64,000 nt of DNA from Bemisia tabaci (lineage: Eukaryota > Arthropoda > Insecta > Hemiptera > Aleyrodidae), in the NCBI RefSeq assembly GCF_918797505.1, contig NC_092802.1:16451883-16515882 (forward strand), read 5' to 3'. Shown in pieces: positions 24,505-38,883 of the stretch. Every line of letters begins with the position of its first letter. Position 1 is the stretch's first letter. Below the pieces are notes generated by a model. It saw only the letters and a list, made by a program, of their open reading frames with translations. It was not told the origin of the DNA and searched no databases. The position numbers and the translations under genes were made by a program.

Positions 24505-24862
24505 ATAGTATTGATGGATTTCTCTGAATTCAACTCCAAAGCTTAAAAAAAGCTTTGAAAGTTAAGGCCGTGGAGGGAATATCCTATACGCCACCCTGAG
24601 AGTCCGTCTCTATATCAAGACAAACTCTCTGTGCAAAGATGGGGCGCAAATACATCAGAAGCCGTGTTTTCTGTATGGGTCCCCAAACAAAGTGGCAATC
24701 CTGTTATTGTATTTGCTCCCTATCTTCGCATAGAGAGTTTGTCTTGAAATAGAGGTGGACACTCAGGGTAATATAACGTGGGATATCCCCTCCATTATGG
24801 ACTAAACTTTCAAAGCGTTTTTGGTTTGTTTTGGAGTTCAATTCTGAGTAAACCAGTGACAC
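24505..24862. mobile_element. Foldback repeat with ~150-bp arms
   Basis: Left arm 24505-24652 and right arm 24712-24862 share GAGGGAATATCC/GGATATCCCCTCC, CCTGAGAGTCC/GGACACTCAGG and CAAGACAAACTCTCTGTGC inverted. A third, direct relative of the left arm is at about 23690-23800 (GAGGGGATATACCC). Confidence 0.75.
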
Positions 24863-24863
24863 C

Positions 24864-25425
24864 CATGGCCGAATTAAAGGGGTGGCCACATGGGCCGCAA
24901 TCCATGGCGGCAAAATGTAGGGGGCGGCAAATTTTGCAATCTTTTTGAATGTAGGTATCAAAAAAAGAGAGGAAAAATCGGATTCAGAATAAATAAATTA
25001 CAAACGAGAAGAGACGACAAAATCTCTCATTTCCTGAGAGTAAAAGTATAGCGATTTCTAATTTTGTCGTCTTTTGGTGATACAAGAGACAACACCTTTA
25101 ATTAGTCGAGTTAAGAGAGAAACCAAACACGCAATTTGACCTGGAACGGAGCGGTGCGGCGCGGCGGTCGGCATAAAACGCATGGCGCCTACAAGACTGC
25201 ATGAATACTTCACGCATTGCGCCAAACACACTGCGGTTGGCTTGAAACGCATAGCGCCTACAAGACTGCATGAATACTTCACGCATTGCTCCAACACAGT
25301 GCGGTAGGCGCGGCGGCAGCGGAAGGTAAAATTATTAACCACATTTACGTTTGTTCTTTCATAATTTGTTCGTTCGTTTTTTTAAAGATGGAAGGCCTTG
25401 TCCAAACAGGGATGGTTTTACGGAA
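24864..25425. mobile_element. hAT-N1 copy 4, right end missing
   Basis: Degraded start CATGGCCGAATTAAAGG, then the family sequence. It breaks off after TTGTCCAAACAGGGATGG. Two minisatellite units lie at 25180-25310. Confidence 0.84.
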
Positions 25426-25453
25426 CTGATCTTTTGTCAGTGTTTTGTCAAAG

Positions 25454-25500
25454 TTGGCAACGTCTGGAAACTCATACGCCGTTTTCCGTGGCAAGGCGGA
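25454..25500. mobile_element. MITE-A right-end fragment
   Basis: Only TTGGCAACGTCTGG and the end-like CGTTTTCCGTGGCAAGGC remain. Confidence 0.55.
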
Positions 25501-26151
25501 CTAGACAATTTCTCCTCCACCGCGCCTTGATTATCACAACGCAACCCGAGATCCGGCGACCCGAAACTCCTCAACTACCAACTTGACATGCACAACACAT
25601 TAGCAAATTCTAATCGGGGCCTCGACACCACCAACCGCCCCCTCCCCCCTCCCCGCGAGCGCCCCTTGACCTTTTGACTGGACCCTTTCAACTTTCCACC
25701 CTGGCCCGGGCGGTCTGAATCGCGCCGCCCCGCGCCGGGCACAAAGGATTCCTTGGCGATGAATTAGCCTTATGGCTTATCTATTTGCATTTTGTAAATT
25801 GCCCTCTTCCGGCCCGGACCTGAGCTTTCCCAGCGTTGCCATTTTCCACCGGAATTCGTTCACTCTCGCAGGGACATCCGGATAAGTTTCGGAGAATCGG
25901 CAACGTGGAGGTGTGTTTCCCGCCCTCATCTCCGCATTTAGCAACCCCTGTACTGATTACCGTTGTCAAGAAAGACTTTCTGGAGTGATGAATTCAAAGT
26001 TGCAGTTCTTCTGAAGGAAAAGGCAGTGTGTTATGAAAGGATATTTAAGATGTGACTTTGCCTCTTTGAATTAATTCCCTTTAATGCTGAACAGAACGAA
26101 TATCTGAAATGATTCAGATCAAGTGCAAGGAAAAAGATTGACACTCTAAAT
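25501..26151. other. No recognised gene
   Basis: Moderately GC-rich, with C-rich stretches at 25630-25660. No motif recognised. Confidence 0.5.
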
Positions 26152-26288
26152 GGACTGCATTTTGCAATTTGGAACTATAAATTCTGGCTCTTCTGGAAAA
26201 ACACTTATGTGCATTGGGAAACTAATGGCTCACACGTCGTTTTTAAACGGGGCTAGAATTTATAGTTCCTAATTGCAAAATGTAGTCC
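26152..26288. mobile_element. MITE-K copy 1 (GGACTRCATTTTGCAAT)
   Basis: Inverted ends GGACTGCATTTTGCAATTTG and ATTGCAAAATGTAGTCC. The arms also share GAACTATAAATTCTGGC. Confidence 0.83.
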
Positions 26289-26371
26289 AAAGTTGGGCGC
26301 ATTTAAACAGGAGAAGTCTGTTTTTCCTAGATCCGCGGTTAAATCAGGCCTTTTGTCTATTCGTTGGTCCT

Positions 26372-26648
26372 TTGACGTAACGGTGTAATCTCCATCTCCG
26401 CGTGAGCCTCAGTGACGTAGCGTGCTTTGCGATATATCGATAGATCTGTCATAATTAAACCTATGTAAAAAGATCGATCAACAGGGTGTTCGCAGCGAGC
26501 ACCTCAATAATTGATTCTTTACCATAGCTTCAAAAGGGGAAAGATCGATAATCGATTATTCACGCCACGCCACTGGTGAGCCGCAGGAAGCATGGAATCA
26601 TGAGGAAAACAGGGCTCATTTTAAAATGGAGATACGCCCTTACTCAGG
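26372..26648. mobile_element. MITE-H copy 2, interrupted by hAT-N2
   Basis: Left TTGACGTAACGGTGTAATC; right GGAGATACGCCCTTACTCA. The hAT-N2 copy splits the CGTGAGCC block. Confidence 0.8.
26410..26575. mobile_element. hAT-N2 copy 3, nested in MITE-H, 8-bp duplication
   Basis: CAGTGACGTAGCGTGC and ACGCCACGCCACTG ends. Flanks GTGAGCCT (26402-26409) and GTGAGCCG (26576-26583) match at 7 of 8. Confidence 0.9.
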
Positions 26649-27335
26649 AGATCAATGAGATGCTGAGATAGATAATCGCAATTCGTTGTTTCCTTCACGA
26701 TAGAGATAGAACAATGTCGCGTAGATTTATTGTAATTTGCCCTGAGGAATCCTGGGCATTTCTAACTGAAAATTTCCTTAATTTTTCCTCAACAATCAGA
26801 AAACTGTTGAGAACAATTGCGCAAGGGTTTCTTCTCGATAATTGAATTGCTTAAGCCACTTTTGCAACTTTGAAACAGAGTGACATTTTTTCGTGCAAAA
26901 AGCGACGGATTGAAGACTTATAATGTTTGTATCCATGTTGATGATGCAGGTTTTCAAACATTTTGGATTTCACTGAGTAAAATCAAAAGACCGATTTTCG
27001 CGCCATCGGTTTAACGCGATACCCTAGTAGCAGAGTTATATAAAAAATTTGTTTTTAAAAGTATAAACCGTAAATAACCACAAGCTAAAGAATATTCATT
27101 GTTTATGTAATGGATGTAAAGTTTTTTAGTTAAAAGTTTACTAAAAAACTTATTTTATTATGTAACCCTTAGTATAAAAGTTATATAACCAAATTCAAAT
27201 AGTGTATAAAATGAATTTTCATTATTCTTCCTGGCTGGTAGCGCACTCTAGTTATGAAGTGTGCAAGTTTTCATATGCGTTACTACCAGGTGGTGGATCA
27301 TCGTAGAGTTGTGACTTACCTTAAATCCGCGCCGT

Positions 27336-27413
27336 CCTAGTCGGGATTAGAACCCACACCTCGGGATGGAGTTGCAATCCGAAGTCCAGTACTTTACCAC
27401 CAGACCAGCCAGG
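27336..27413 (-). other. tRNA-like segment (pseudo-tRNA or SINE head)
   Basis: On the minus strand it begins CCTGGCTGGTCTGGTGG (A-box-like) and has GGGTTCTAATCCC (B box). The first 7 bases can pair with GACTAGG at the end at about six positions. The anticodon arm does not fold convincingly, so a tRNA-derived SINE or pseudogene is more likely than a working tRNA. Confidence 0.6.
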
Positions 27414-27524
27414 CTTGATGTGAATGGGTCCCTAAATTCAATCTCTTAACTATCGCAGGCCTTTGAGTCCGTAATATTTTGTTTATTGACGGATTCTTAT
27501 GATATTTTACCAGACTTTATTATT

Positions 27525-27730
27525 TATTATTTATTTATTTATTGTTTTTTATTTCATGATGTAATTTTTTCATTTTCATTTTTTTTAACTCTCTCTCATT
27601 TTTTTAGCTCTCTCTTTTTTTTAACTATCATGATTTTTAACTATCATTTTTTCTAACTCTCTCTATTTTTTTTAACTCTCATTTTTTTAACTCTCTCTCT
27701 CTCTCTATTTTTTAACTTTATAATTGCGTC
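27525..27730. repeat. T-rich and TC simple repeats
   Basis: TTTATTTATT, then repeated TTTTTTAACTCTCTC units. Confidence 0.85.
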
Positions 27731-28860
27731 TTTTTCCAGTTTTAATTATTTGGGCCTTTTTCTAGTTTGAATTTATGTCGATGTATTTATGTTATTTATT
27801 TATTATTATTATCATTTCCTTTTTTCTTTTAAATTTTTATAATATTAATTTAAACATTTTAAAAAAAATCAAAATTTTTAAAATAATATTTAATAATATT
27901 TTTAAAATATTAACAAAAATAATTATGATATACTTTAAAAATATTATAAAATATTATTTTAAAAATTTTAATTTTTTATATTTTTAATATATTTTTAAAA
28001 TGTTTTAAAAATATTCATTGATATCATCATTCATGAAAATGAGATAGGTTTACGTTAAAGTCATTCAGGTCATTTATATAACAGTTATATTAAGCAAATT
28101 AAGCAAAAGGATACTATGCGTATAAAGAAAATTTATAAAAACCCTTCCTCAATTATATAAATTGTATATAAACGTTATCTTCTGAAAATATGAATAATTA
28201 TTTTCATGGGCATTTTATATAAAACTTATATACACGATATATAAACTTTAGTTAAAATGGTGATTATATAACCGGTATTAATTCCTTATACGTTTGTTAG
28301 GAAGGGGAAAGTGAATCATGCTACTAGGGTACAGGTTTCTAAGGATTTTGGTTCATAGAAGGAGTAATATCAAAATACCATTTTATCTGAAATTTGACGA
28401 AGTAAAGAATTTTATTTTTTATATTTCTTCAGAAACAATCACAAAAAACTGAGTGACCGGGGCATTTTTGTGGTAAACTCACGGAGGGAATATCGGCTTT
28501 AGAATATCGTTCGCTCACGGAAAGATTTAATGTGGATGAAACTGATAAAAGCGTGATATTCAATTGACAAAATTCCTCTTCGGGAGCACAGTTGGGTGAC
28601 CCCTCCGGATTCGTGACACCTCCTACCTCGTAAAGCTTATCGGAAGATCATGACAAATCTGACTTTTTTTTGCGTGAAATCTGTCTTTCAGACACAGTGG
28701 TGGCACAACTCTACTGAGAATGTCCCAGTGTTGCTACATATTATCATGAAAAAGAGTAAGAGGGGCGCGAAGAGAAAACAATAACTCTATCTTTCTTTCC
28801 GAAACCCTCAATGGATGCCATTCATTCTGATACAAGCAAAAATCCCATTTTATTTAACTA

Positions 28861-28935
28861 TAGGGGGTCTGCCCCCTGGCCGCTACGCGGTCCGACCCTC
28901 GGGGCACTGCGCCCCCAAAGGCCGCTTCTCGGCTA
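28861..28935. repeat. GC-rich hairpin cluster in AT-rich DNA
   Basis: GGGGGTCTGCCCCC, GGCCGCTACGCGGTCC and a GGGGCACTGCGCCCC series of small hairpins with TAC/CTGC loops. Confidence 0.55.
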
Positions 28936-29104
28936 TTGAAATCGTCGAAATTGCCTAATGACGATTAATGGGCAAATAATTTTAATTTAATAACATAACG
29001 ACGTCTCAAAGAAAAATTTCTCGCCGAACAATATTCTGAATGACTTTCTCCTTACTCTGAATTTTGATCCCTTTTTTGGAAATCTACCTCTACAGGGCCA
29101 CATA

Positions 29105-30853
29105 CCCTGGTAGCACAGGTCAGATTGAAGATGTTTTTAAAATGTGTCATTGATCCGAAAAAATTTCTTTAAAACATTTCAATGAAACATCTTGAAAACA
29201 TATCATGTGTCCAGACGGTTTTGAGAAGGTTTCTAAAACAACTCTATGTCACCCCTAAATTTCGTCTCACAGATCCGTCCGATAGATGTTTCTCATACCT
29301 TTTCAACACATCTCAGAGAGGTATCGGCACCGAGGCTATAAGTATCAAAAATTTTCAGACATTTGTTCTAACTAATGTCGCTGTGGAATTAGAACCATCA
29401 CAGTAGGCATCCCTTAATACCAACCATGCATGAGGGCTGAATCGTTACACTTCATCATTATCAACCTATCAGAGGGATTAGAACACCTTCACTTTAGAAA
29501 AGTATACGCAAAGCACGATGTACGGTTTCAATATTCTAGATAATCCATAACTTATGAGCTTTTATGGAGATGAACTCGATTCATACAAGGAATTAACCGT
29601 GTTAATAACCTCCACATAATTAAATGTCCAAAAAGTATAGCTTGAGACGAAAAATTAAGCTGAAATTTGGTAAAATTGAAAAATTAAACTTCAACGCCCT
29701 CTGGTGGATTCAGTTTGAACTAGGTAGGAAAAGTTTTAGAAAGGTCCTAGAAATGTTTCTATGTTATTCAATGAAACATTTCTAAAACGTGTCAAAAACA
29801 TTTTTAAGTGACGTATAAATTCGAACAAAATATTCAAAAAGGTTTCAAAGACATTATATTTATTTTTAATTGAAAACAAATCCAAAATGTGTCAGATAGG
29901 TTGCTGGGAGGTGTTGTTGAGTCGTGCAGGAAAAGTATCTGACAGCACTTTGAGAAGTTGCTTGAAACAAGCTGTAGATTGCATTCGAAACATTTTCAAA
30001 ATATTTCGAAAACATTTCACCAAACACTTCGAAATTGGAAGTTTCTGAGAACGTGTTGGAGATGTGTTGAAAACATTTTTCTAAAACTTCAGCGACACTG
30101 GTTCGATTTATATTCAAAACGTTTTGAAATGAATTGAGGATGCTGATCGGAAAGAGAATTAAAACGTTTTGAAAATGAGTTGGAGATATACCGCACCAAT
30201 CAGTAATATTTATTAATAATTGAAAACATATCTAAAATGTGTCAGATAGGTTCCAGGAAGGTGTCGTTGAGCCGTGCAGGAAAAGTATCTGACAGTACTT
30301 TGAAAAGTTGCTTGAAACAATCTGTAGATTAATTTGAAACATTTTCAGAATATTTCCAAAACATTTCACCAAACACTTCGAAATTAGAAGTATCTGAAAA
30401 CATGTTGGAGATGTGTTGAAAACGTTTTTAAAAAGTGATAGTAGAACAATTTGAAAACATTTTGAACACATTTTAAAAACGTTGTTTTCACGTTTCTGTA
30501 AGATGAAATGAAAATATTTTTAAACTGTGTTCAAAACATGTTGTCTCTGATGAAATATTTTACATGACTCTCAACTTTGTCTTCAAAATGTTTTTAAAAC
30601 ATTTCATTTCCCCTCCAAATTTTTCTTTTGTAAAATGTTTTGGATTGGTTTTCAAAACATTTCTGTTGTGTTAAATGTATCCAACTTGAAAACATTTTCA
30701 AAATGTTTTGGATATGTTTCAATGAAATGTTCAAAGTATTTGCGTCATTGAAACATTTCTGAAATGTATCTAATATGTTTCATCGAGATGAATCAGTTTC
30801 GACACAAGTGGAATGTTTCTAAAACCTTACCGATCCGAGCTGTGCTACCAGGG
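29105..30853. mobile_element. 1.75-kb element with CCCTGGTAGCACAG ends at TA
   Basis: CCCTGGTAGCACAG and CTGTGCTACCAGGG are inverted ends, each flanked by TA (29103-29104 and 30854-30855). The ends resemble those of 27022-28329. The interior is filled with GAAACATTTTGAAAAC-like words in both orientations and a 350-bp tandem duplication. No transposase. Confidence 0.85.
29868..30450. repeat. 350-bp tandem duplication
   Basis: AAAATGTGTCAGATAGGTT occurs at 29884 and 30234. The following ~220 bp (GAGTCGTGCAGGAAAAGTAT / GAGCCGTGCAGGAAAAGTAT, ACATTTCACCAAACACTTCG) is repeated with ~10% differences. Confidence 0.85.
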
Positions 30854-30892
30854 TATAGCTGTCTATGACTATACAGAGGTATCTGAAAGTAA

Positions 30893-31130
30893 AGATCCAC
30901 TCTTTTAAATCTCTTTCAGTTTAAAAGCAGTTATAAATTATATTACATTTATATAAGTCTAAAATTTAACAAACCTAAAAATTTAACATTTAAAATTTAA
31001 AAATTAGAGCAATCTACTAAAAGAGTTTAATTAAATTCCAACTAATTAGGTGCCAGCAGGTGCGGTTAAACCTAGAATTAACTAACTATATATTTAAATG
31101 TATTATATCGGTTATAAAAGATATTAATAC
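30893..31130 (+). pseudogene. Probable nuclear mitochondrial insertion: 12S rRNA fragment
   Basis: AT-rich sequence containing GGTGCCAGCAGGTGCGGTTA at 31048, a near match to the universally conserved small-subunit 530-loop (GTGCCAGCNGCNGCGGTAA; in insect 12S GTGCCAGCAGYYGCGGTTA). The surrounding AT bias fits insect mitochondrial rRNA. The outer limits are estimates. Confidence 0.78.
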
Positions 31131-31175
31131 TCCCCTTTCTCACTCCTGCCCATCGACCGTCTTACTCCCCTTCCT

Positions 31176-31215
31176 CACCACCTAAACCTACCTAACCACC
31201 TAACCTAACCTAAAT
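31176..31215. repeat. Short interstitial telomere-like CCTAA repeats
   Basis: ACCTAACCTAACCTAA-like words (insect telomere TTAGG on the other strand), imperfect, immediately after the 12S insertion. Confidence 0.55.
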
Positions 31216-31682
31216 CGAGAGTCTAAAAATGATTTTATTCGAAAAATAGAGAGGATGATTTATCGTTCCGGCGGAAAATTTGAGTTTTTCAGGAGTGTTT
31301 TGGCATCGTGGTTTTGAGTCTGTGACGATAAATTAGCGCGGGAACAATCTGGAAAAATCTAAGACCCCTCTCGGGTTCCATCTCGCGGGCGGGTGTAACC
31401 GCGAAGTGTGAGACTTCAAAAAAATAAAGGGTACAGCCAGTCCAGTTCGGACATTAGTGGGATGGATAGGCTTTGCGGGGGATATCAAGATTTGGGACCG
31501 CTTGACCATCGGAGCAGCGTTGCAAGATTGGATACCTCATCATTCACATTATACTACTTGTGTCAGCTTTTTTGAAAACGTAACTATAACGATATCATGC
31601 ACGACGTAGTGTTGGACTTTTGGACACATAACAAACACATTTTCAGGTTAAAAATTGGCAGAGGAGGGTGGCAATTTACTTG

Positions 31683-31763
31683 AAAGCACTGTCATTTTCA
31701 TTGGCTCTCTGAAGAATAATGTCACTTGCGGCTGGTTTGCTGAGACTACGTCATTTTTTTCGC
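31683..31763. repeat. ~80-bp direct repeat, copy 1
   Basis: TTTTCATTGGCTCTCTGAAG to GAGACTACGTCATTTTT. Copy 2 is at 32187-32261, on the other side of a MITE-A. Confidence 0.82.
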
Positions 31764-31898
31764 GCGTAAGGCTATCTCATACGTCTCGTTTTGATACAAT
31801 TAAGATAAATTTCACTGTCATGGCACTTTCAGTGATTTTATCTTGAATAGATTAGACGAATTTTGAAGAAACCTGATTTCGAAAATTTGACACTTACT

Positions 31899-32151
31899 CT
31901 GCCGTGCTAGGGAAGAACGCCGTATGAACATTTGAGAGTTGTCAAATTTTCTTCGATAAAATGTTAATTTTTGAGAGAAGTTATGAATGTTTTACCTTGA
32001 AGTTTTCAGAAAATTTAGGTGAAATTGCGAAAAATTTTATCTGAAAAACTAAAAGAAAAATAATCACCAGTTTTCCCGAAAATTTGTGATTTTCCAAAGG
32101 AAATTTGGCAAGGCCGGAAGGTTCATACAGCGTTTTTCGTTAGCATGGCAG
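31899..32151. mobile_element. MITE-A copy (31.9 kb)
   Basis: Left end CTGCCGTGCTAGGG; right end CGTTAGCATGGCAG. It lies between two ~80-bp direct repeats (31683-31763 and 32187-32261), next to the COX1 insertion. Confidence 0.85.
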
Positions 32152-32186
32152 TACTGCTCTCTTCACTATCAAGGCAGCATTTGTAT

Positions 32187-32261
32187 CAAGCACTGTTTTC
32201 ATTGGCTCTCTGGAGGAATAATGCCACTTACGGCTGGTTTGCCTGAGACTACGTCATTTTT
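32187..32261. repeat. ~75-bp direct repeat, copy 2, abutting COX1 insertion
   Basis: TTTTCATTGGCTCTCTGGAG to GAGACTACGTCATTTTT. Its end is the start of the COX1 segment. Confidence 0.82.
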
Positions 32262-35187
<2,926 letters not shown>

Positions 35188-35397
35188 CTACCTCGCTAAT
35201 AACGCCGTATAAACATTGGAATGTTGCCAAATTTCCTCTTTGAAATTACTTATTCTTTAAGAAAGTTATGAGTACTTTTCCTCGAAGTTTTCAGACTTTT
35301 TAGAAATATTCACAAATTTTCCGGTAAATTTGTGATTTGTTGACCTAAAATTGGCAACACCTGATGGCTCATAAGGCGTTCTTACTTAGCACGCCAG
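35188..35397. mobile_element. MITE-A copy, internally shortened
   Basis: Left end CTACCTCGCTAA; right end CTTAGCACGCCAG. It is ~40 bp shorter than other copies. Confidence 0.78.
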
Positions 35398-38107
35398 CAA
35401 TGTCCGTTTGTAGAGGTATGACAAAACATGACGGAATGAAATTTATTTGTGAACAGAAGAACCACTCATAATACTCGTGCCAGTCGCTCTCCGTGAGGGT
35501 GAATACGGAAAACGTAGAGCAATTTTCTCGGTTGAAACGACGGGTTTGGCTTCCGATAGAATAATTTACTTTCCTTTTATCAGCGGCGAGGAGAAGGAAA
35601 GAGAGAGAGAGAGAGGATGGAAAAGCGGAAAATTAGATGTGCAGCTTCGGGAAAGGCTATTATTTTAAACCTGAAAATAATCTACTTTGATGAAATATAC
35701 TTGAAAAGAATCATTTGAAGGAGAGATTTTCTTCGAGAGAACTCGGAAATAAGGGACGTAGGTGGAAAATAACAGTTGTTCTATCGCGCTTCCGTTGTTG
35801 TCAGAGTGTCTTCGGAAAAAAAGGCTTTAATACGGCGGAAAAGGGTACTTCTTTCAACACGTTCTCATTTTGCACGTCTATAATTCGCAATTTTTTTAAT
35901 GAGGAGGCTTCATAAGAAATTATACTTCTACATTCATTGTATTGGTCAGGTAAAGGTTTTTCTTTACACGTTTCATAGTTGGTAAAAAGTTTTCTTTTTA
36001 TACCAAGAGACTTGGACCTTTAAACATATAATAACTAACTAACCAACTATATATGTATTATACATGTATGTTCATGTATGTCAAGAATTCTTAAATTTCT
36101 CAATACTTTACTGCTCAAAATGTAAATTTCTCCTCTTATTCTACTATTTTCATAATTTATTCATCATTATTTCCCTACCATTTTATTTCTGTGCCTTTTT
36201 CCTTTCCTTAACTTCCCAAATTTTCATGGTCCAACTCACTTCAGGTGCCTTCTAGCCAAAAGTTGCTTTGGAGCCGAATGAATTCTAGGTAGATTGTATT
36301 TTGCTATAAGAAACCGCACTATCTCTGGATCTTCCATAAAAGCACATATCTGCGTAGGGAAACCAATGGCATAAACGTTGTTTCTGGAGAGGCCAGAAGT
36401 AGTGGTTCCTTGTTGCAAAATGTAGTCCATTTTATAGTTTACATTTCGATCGCATTTCGCAAAAAGGAACCAGCGTGATTACAGTGTTTTAAAAATTGTG
36501 CAACTACATTTTTTCTTTTTAAGTTACTAAATATATGTACAGTATTACAATTTACCAAAGTATTTCCCCTTTAAAATTAGCCATTTATGGTGGGACTCAT
36601 AAACTATTTGCTATTTTGGGAGATTAGTTAAATTATTATGATGAGGCGATGAGGCAACATTTTAACAACACTGTAATTGCGCTGGCTCCTTTTTGCCAAA
36701 TGCGATTCATTTCAAGTTTTACATAAATGTAATCCAAACACTAATACAATAATCAAGATTGATTAGCAGTCGTTGATACACTTGAACTGCGACGCGTTAT
36801 CTACAACGAGATTCTGAAGAGTGCGCTAGGAAAATTTCGTAAATATACCGGTGGCGCGCGGCACCAAAGCCTGGCTTCCGGCACAAAGGAATAATCACGG
36901 AAGAAAATAAAGCGAGTTTAGCGAATAAAAAGGGCTGGGAGCGGTGCGGAGGGGAGGGGGAGGGGAGGGAAAAAGGCGGGAAAAAGAGAAAAGTGTTGAG
37001 TCGGGCCGGAGCCGGGCTCGGAGCGAAAGCACAACTTTTCCTACATGCTTTTCTTTGTGCAGCCCCCGTCGAAGGAAAGTTCTTGCTCATAAAATGTAAT
37101 ACAGGAACAATGTATAATTTGAAATGGTGCTAATTTTAGCTGCTTTTCAAAGCGAACGGGATCCCGCTGAATGGGAGAATTTATTTCCCATTCTTTCGGG
37201 GCTCTCTAAGGCTCTGTCTCGCCTCCGAGCTTGTCCTATTATTCGCTCCTGAATTGCGCCCCCCCCCCCCACCTCCCCCTCCTCCTCCTTTTCATCCGGC
37301 CCGGATCGAAGAGTTCTTGAAGCTTCTCAAATTTGGATTACTGCCATCTCTAGATGCGTTCGAGTGCCGAATACTGAACGCGAGGATTCTATGCCCCAAC
37401 GCGCTTTACCAGTGAAAAGCGCAGTTGATTCGGGCAATATTTTCTCCGTGGCACCTACTAATATAGTCTGATTTAGTAGCTACTAACAACACTAGTGGTA
37501 AACAAACACATCGATTGCTAACGAACAATACTGCCTGACTGACAATAGACCACGAAACAAGTCAAAATCAGCGAACATTGTAATGCAATGTCTGAAGGTA
37601 GTAGCACTGAATATATTGGAATTTGGAGTGTACCCGAGTGCTAGAAATAATGTAAAATTTCTTTAAAAAACTTAAATTTTATTAACAAACTTAGACCGAA
37701 GCTTTTCGAAGCGAACGCTTCGTCGTCAGGGTCACAAAATCGATATCATAAAGGCCATAATTTAAATTTCAAACAAGGTAACAGATTTTATTGATGGTAA
37801 CAATTGATAACAAGCTATTAGATCAAATCACTCTTAATAATCAAAACATTGTCAATGTTTGCTCAGTACCTGTTTCTCATCAGAGATGGCAGCACATTTT
37901 ATGTACAGGGGATTTGTTGCCAGATCTACCTTTTTTTTTCGATGAACTGCAATAATCTAGGTCGGATTGACCAAAGGCTTGCTAAAAACACGTGGCTTGC
38001 GGGATGTATGTGGCTGGTACATACAAGATTTAGATCTAGGTTTACAAATACATCCTAAAAAAGGATCAGAGTTCAAATTGACAAAGAAAAAAATTGAGTG
38101 TCGCAAC
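35398..38107. other. No recognised gene
   Basis: Apart from MITE-K copy 2 there are a GA microsatellite (35599-35612), purine-rich DNA (36940-36990) and a C-run (37258-37272). No coding motif. Confidence 0.5.
36290..36428. mobile_element. MITE-K copy 2
   Basis: Left end degraded (TAGATTGTATTTTGCTATAA); right TTGCAAAATGTAGTCC. The interior shares AAAAGCACATATCTGCGTAG with the family. Confidence 0.72.
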
Positions 38108-38850
38108 ATAGCCGAAAATAGGTGAGCCGTATTCGGGTCTCGCTTAACTATTCTGTCGAATTTGAGCGGCACCTTATTGGCAACATGTAGCTGAGCATTG
38201 CGAGTTTACACCTCGTGCCATCGCGCCTTCAACTTTGCAGACGCAACACGGACATCCATCAAGTACGAATAGTTGTATCTCTGCGCCGTCATCAACGCTT
38301 CCTCTCCCTTGCTCTATTTCTATGTTGTGTTGGTTCCGTTTGACTTATTTGTAGTGGTACCTCAAGGGCTATGAGCAACACGGTCGAAGTTAGGTGAGAG
38401 GTAATCGGATCTCCTTTCTTAACTTTTCTGCCAAATCTGAGCGACACTTCATTGGGAGCATAGAGAAGAGCGTTGCGAGTTAACGCCCTGCGCCTTAGCG
38501 CCTTCAACTTTTCAGACGCATCACGGACATCCATCAAGTACGAATAGTTGTATCTCTGCGCCGTCATCAACGCTTCCTCTCCCTTGCTCTATTTCTATGT
38601 TGTGTTGGTTCCGTTTGACTTATTCGTAGTGGTACTTCAAGGGCTAAGTGAGCAACACGGTCGAAGTTAGGAGAGAGGAGATCCGAGGAGATCCGATTAC
38701 CTCCTTTCTCAACTTTTCTGCCAAATCTGAGCGACAATTCATCGGCAGTATAGAGAAGAGCGTTGCGAGTTAACGCTCTGCGCTTCAAATTTGTAGATGC
38801 AACACGGACATCCATCAAGCACGAATAGTTGTATCTCTGCGCCGCATCCG
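38108..38850. repeat. Tandem array of ~280-bp units, three copies
   Basis: GACATCCATCAAGTACGAAT or its variant occurs at 38251, 38526 and 38807 (spacings 275 and 281). On the minus strand two successive units keep frames of 83 and 92 codons (38567-38818, 38292-38570) that overlap stop-to-start and share GRKVKKG/GRKVEKG and QISQTEPTQHRNRARERKR-like wording. The first unit lacks the frame. Coding potential is unproven. Confidence 0.85.
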
Positions 38851-38883
38851 TCCCTCGCTGTGAGTCAACGCTAGAGAGCTGAT

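Larger units (their letters stand above)
27022..28329. mobile_element. 1.3-kb element with CCCTAGTAGCA ends at TA
   Basis: CCCTAGTAGCA at left and TGCTACTAGGG at right, each flanked by TA (27020-27021 and 28330-28331). The subterminal sequence is rich in GTTATATAA-type words. It contains a tRNA-like segment (27336-27413) and TC-rich/T-rich simple repeats (27525-27730). The frame at 27775-27987 is AT-rich and unlikely to be coding. Confidence 0.75.

Noticed and set aside
38108..38850. CRISPR-like array
   Set aside because: Units are ~280 bp and continuous with no distinct spacers; the DNA is eukaryotic.
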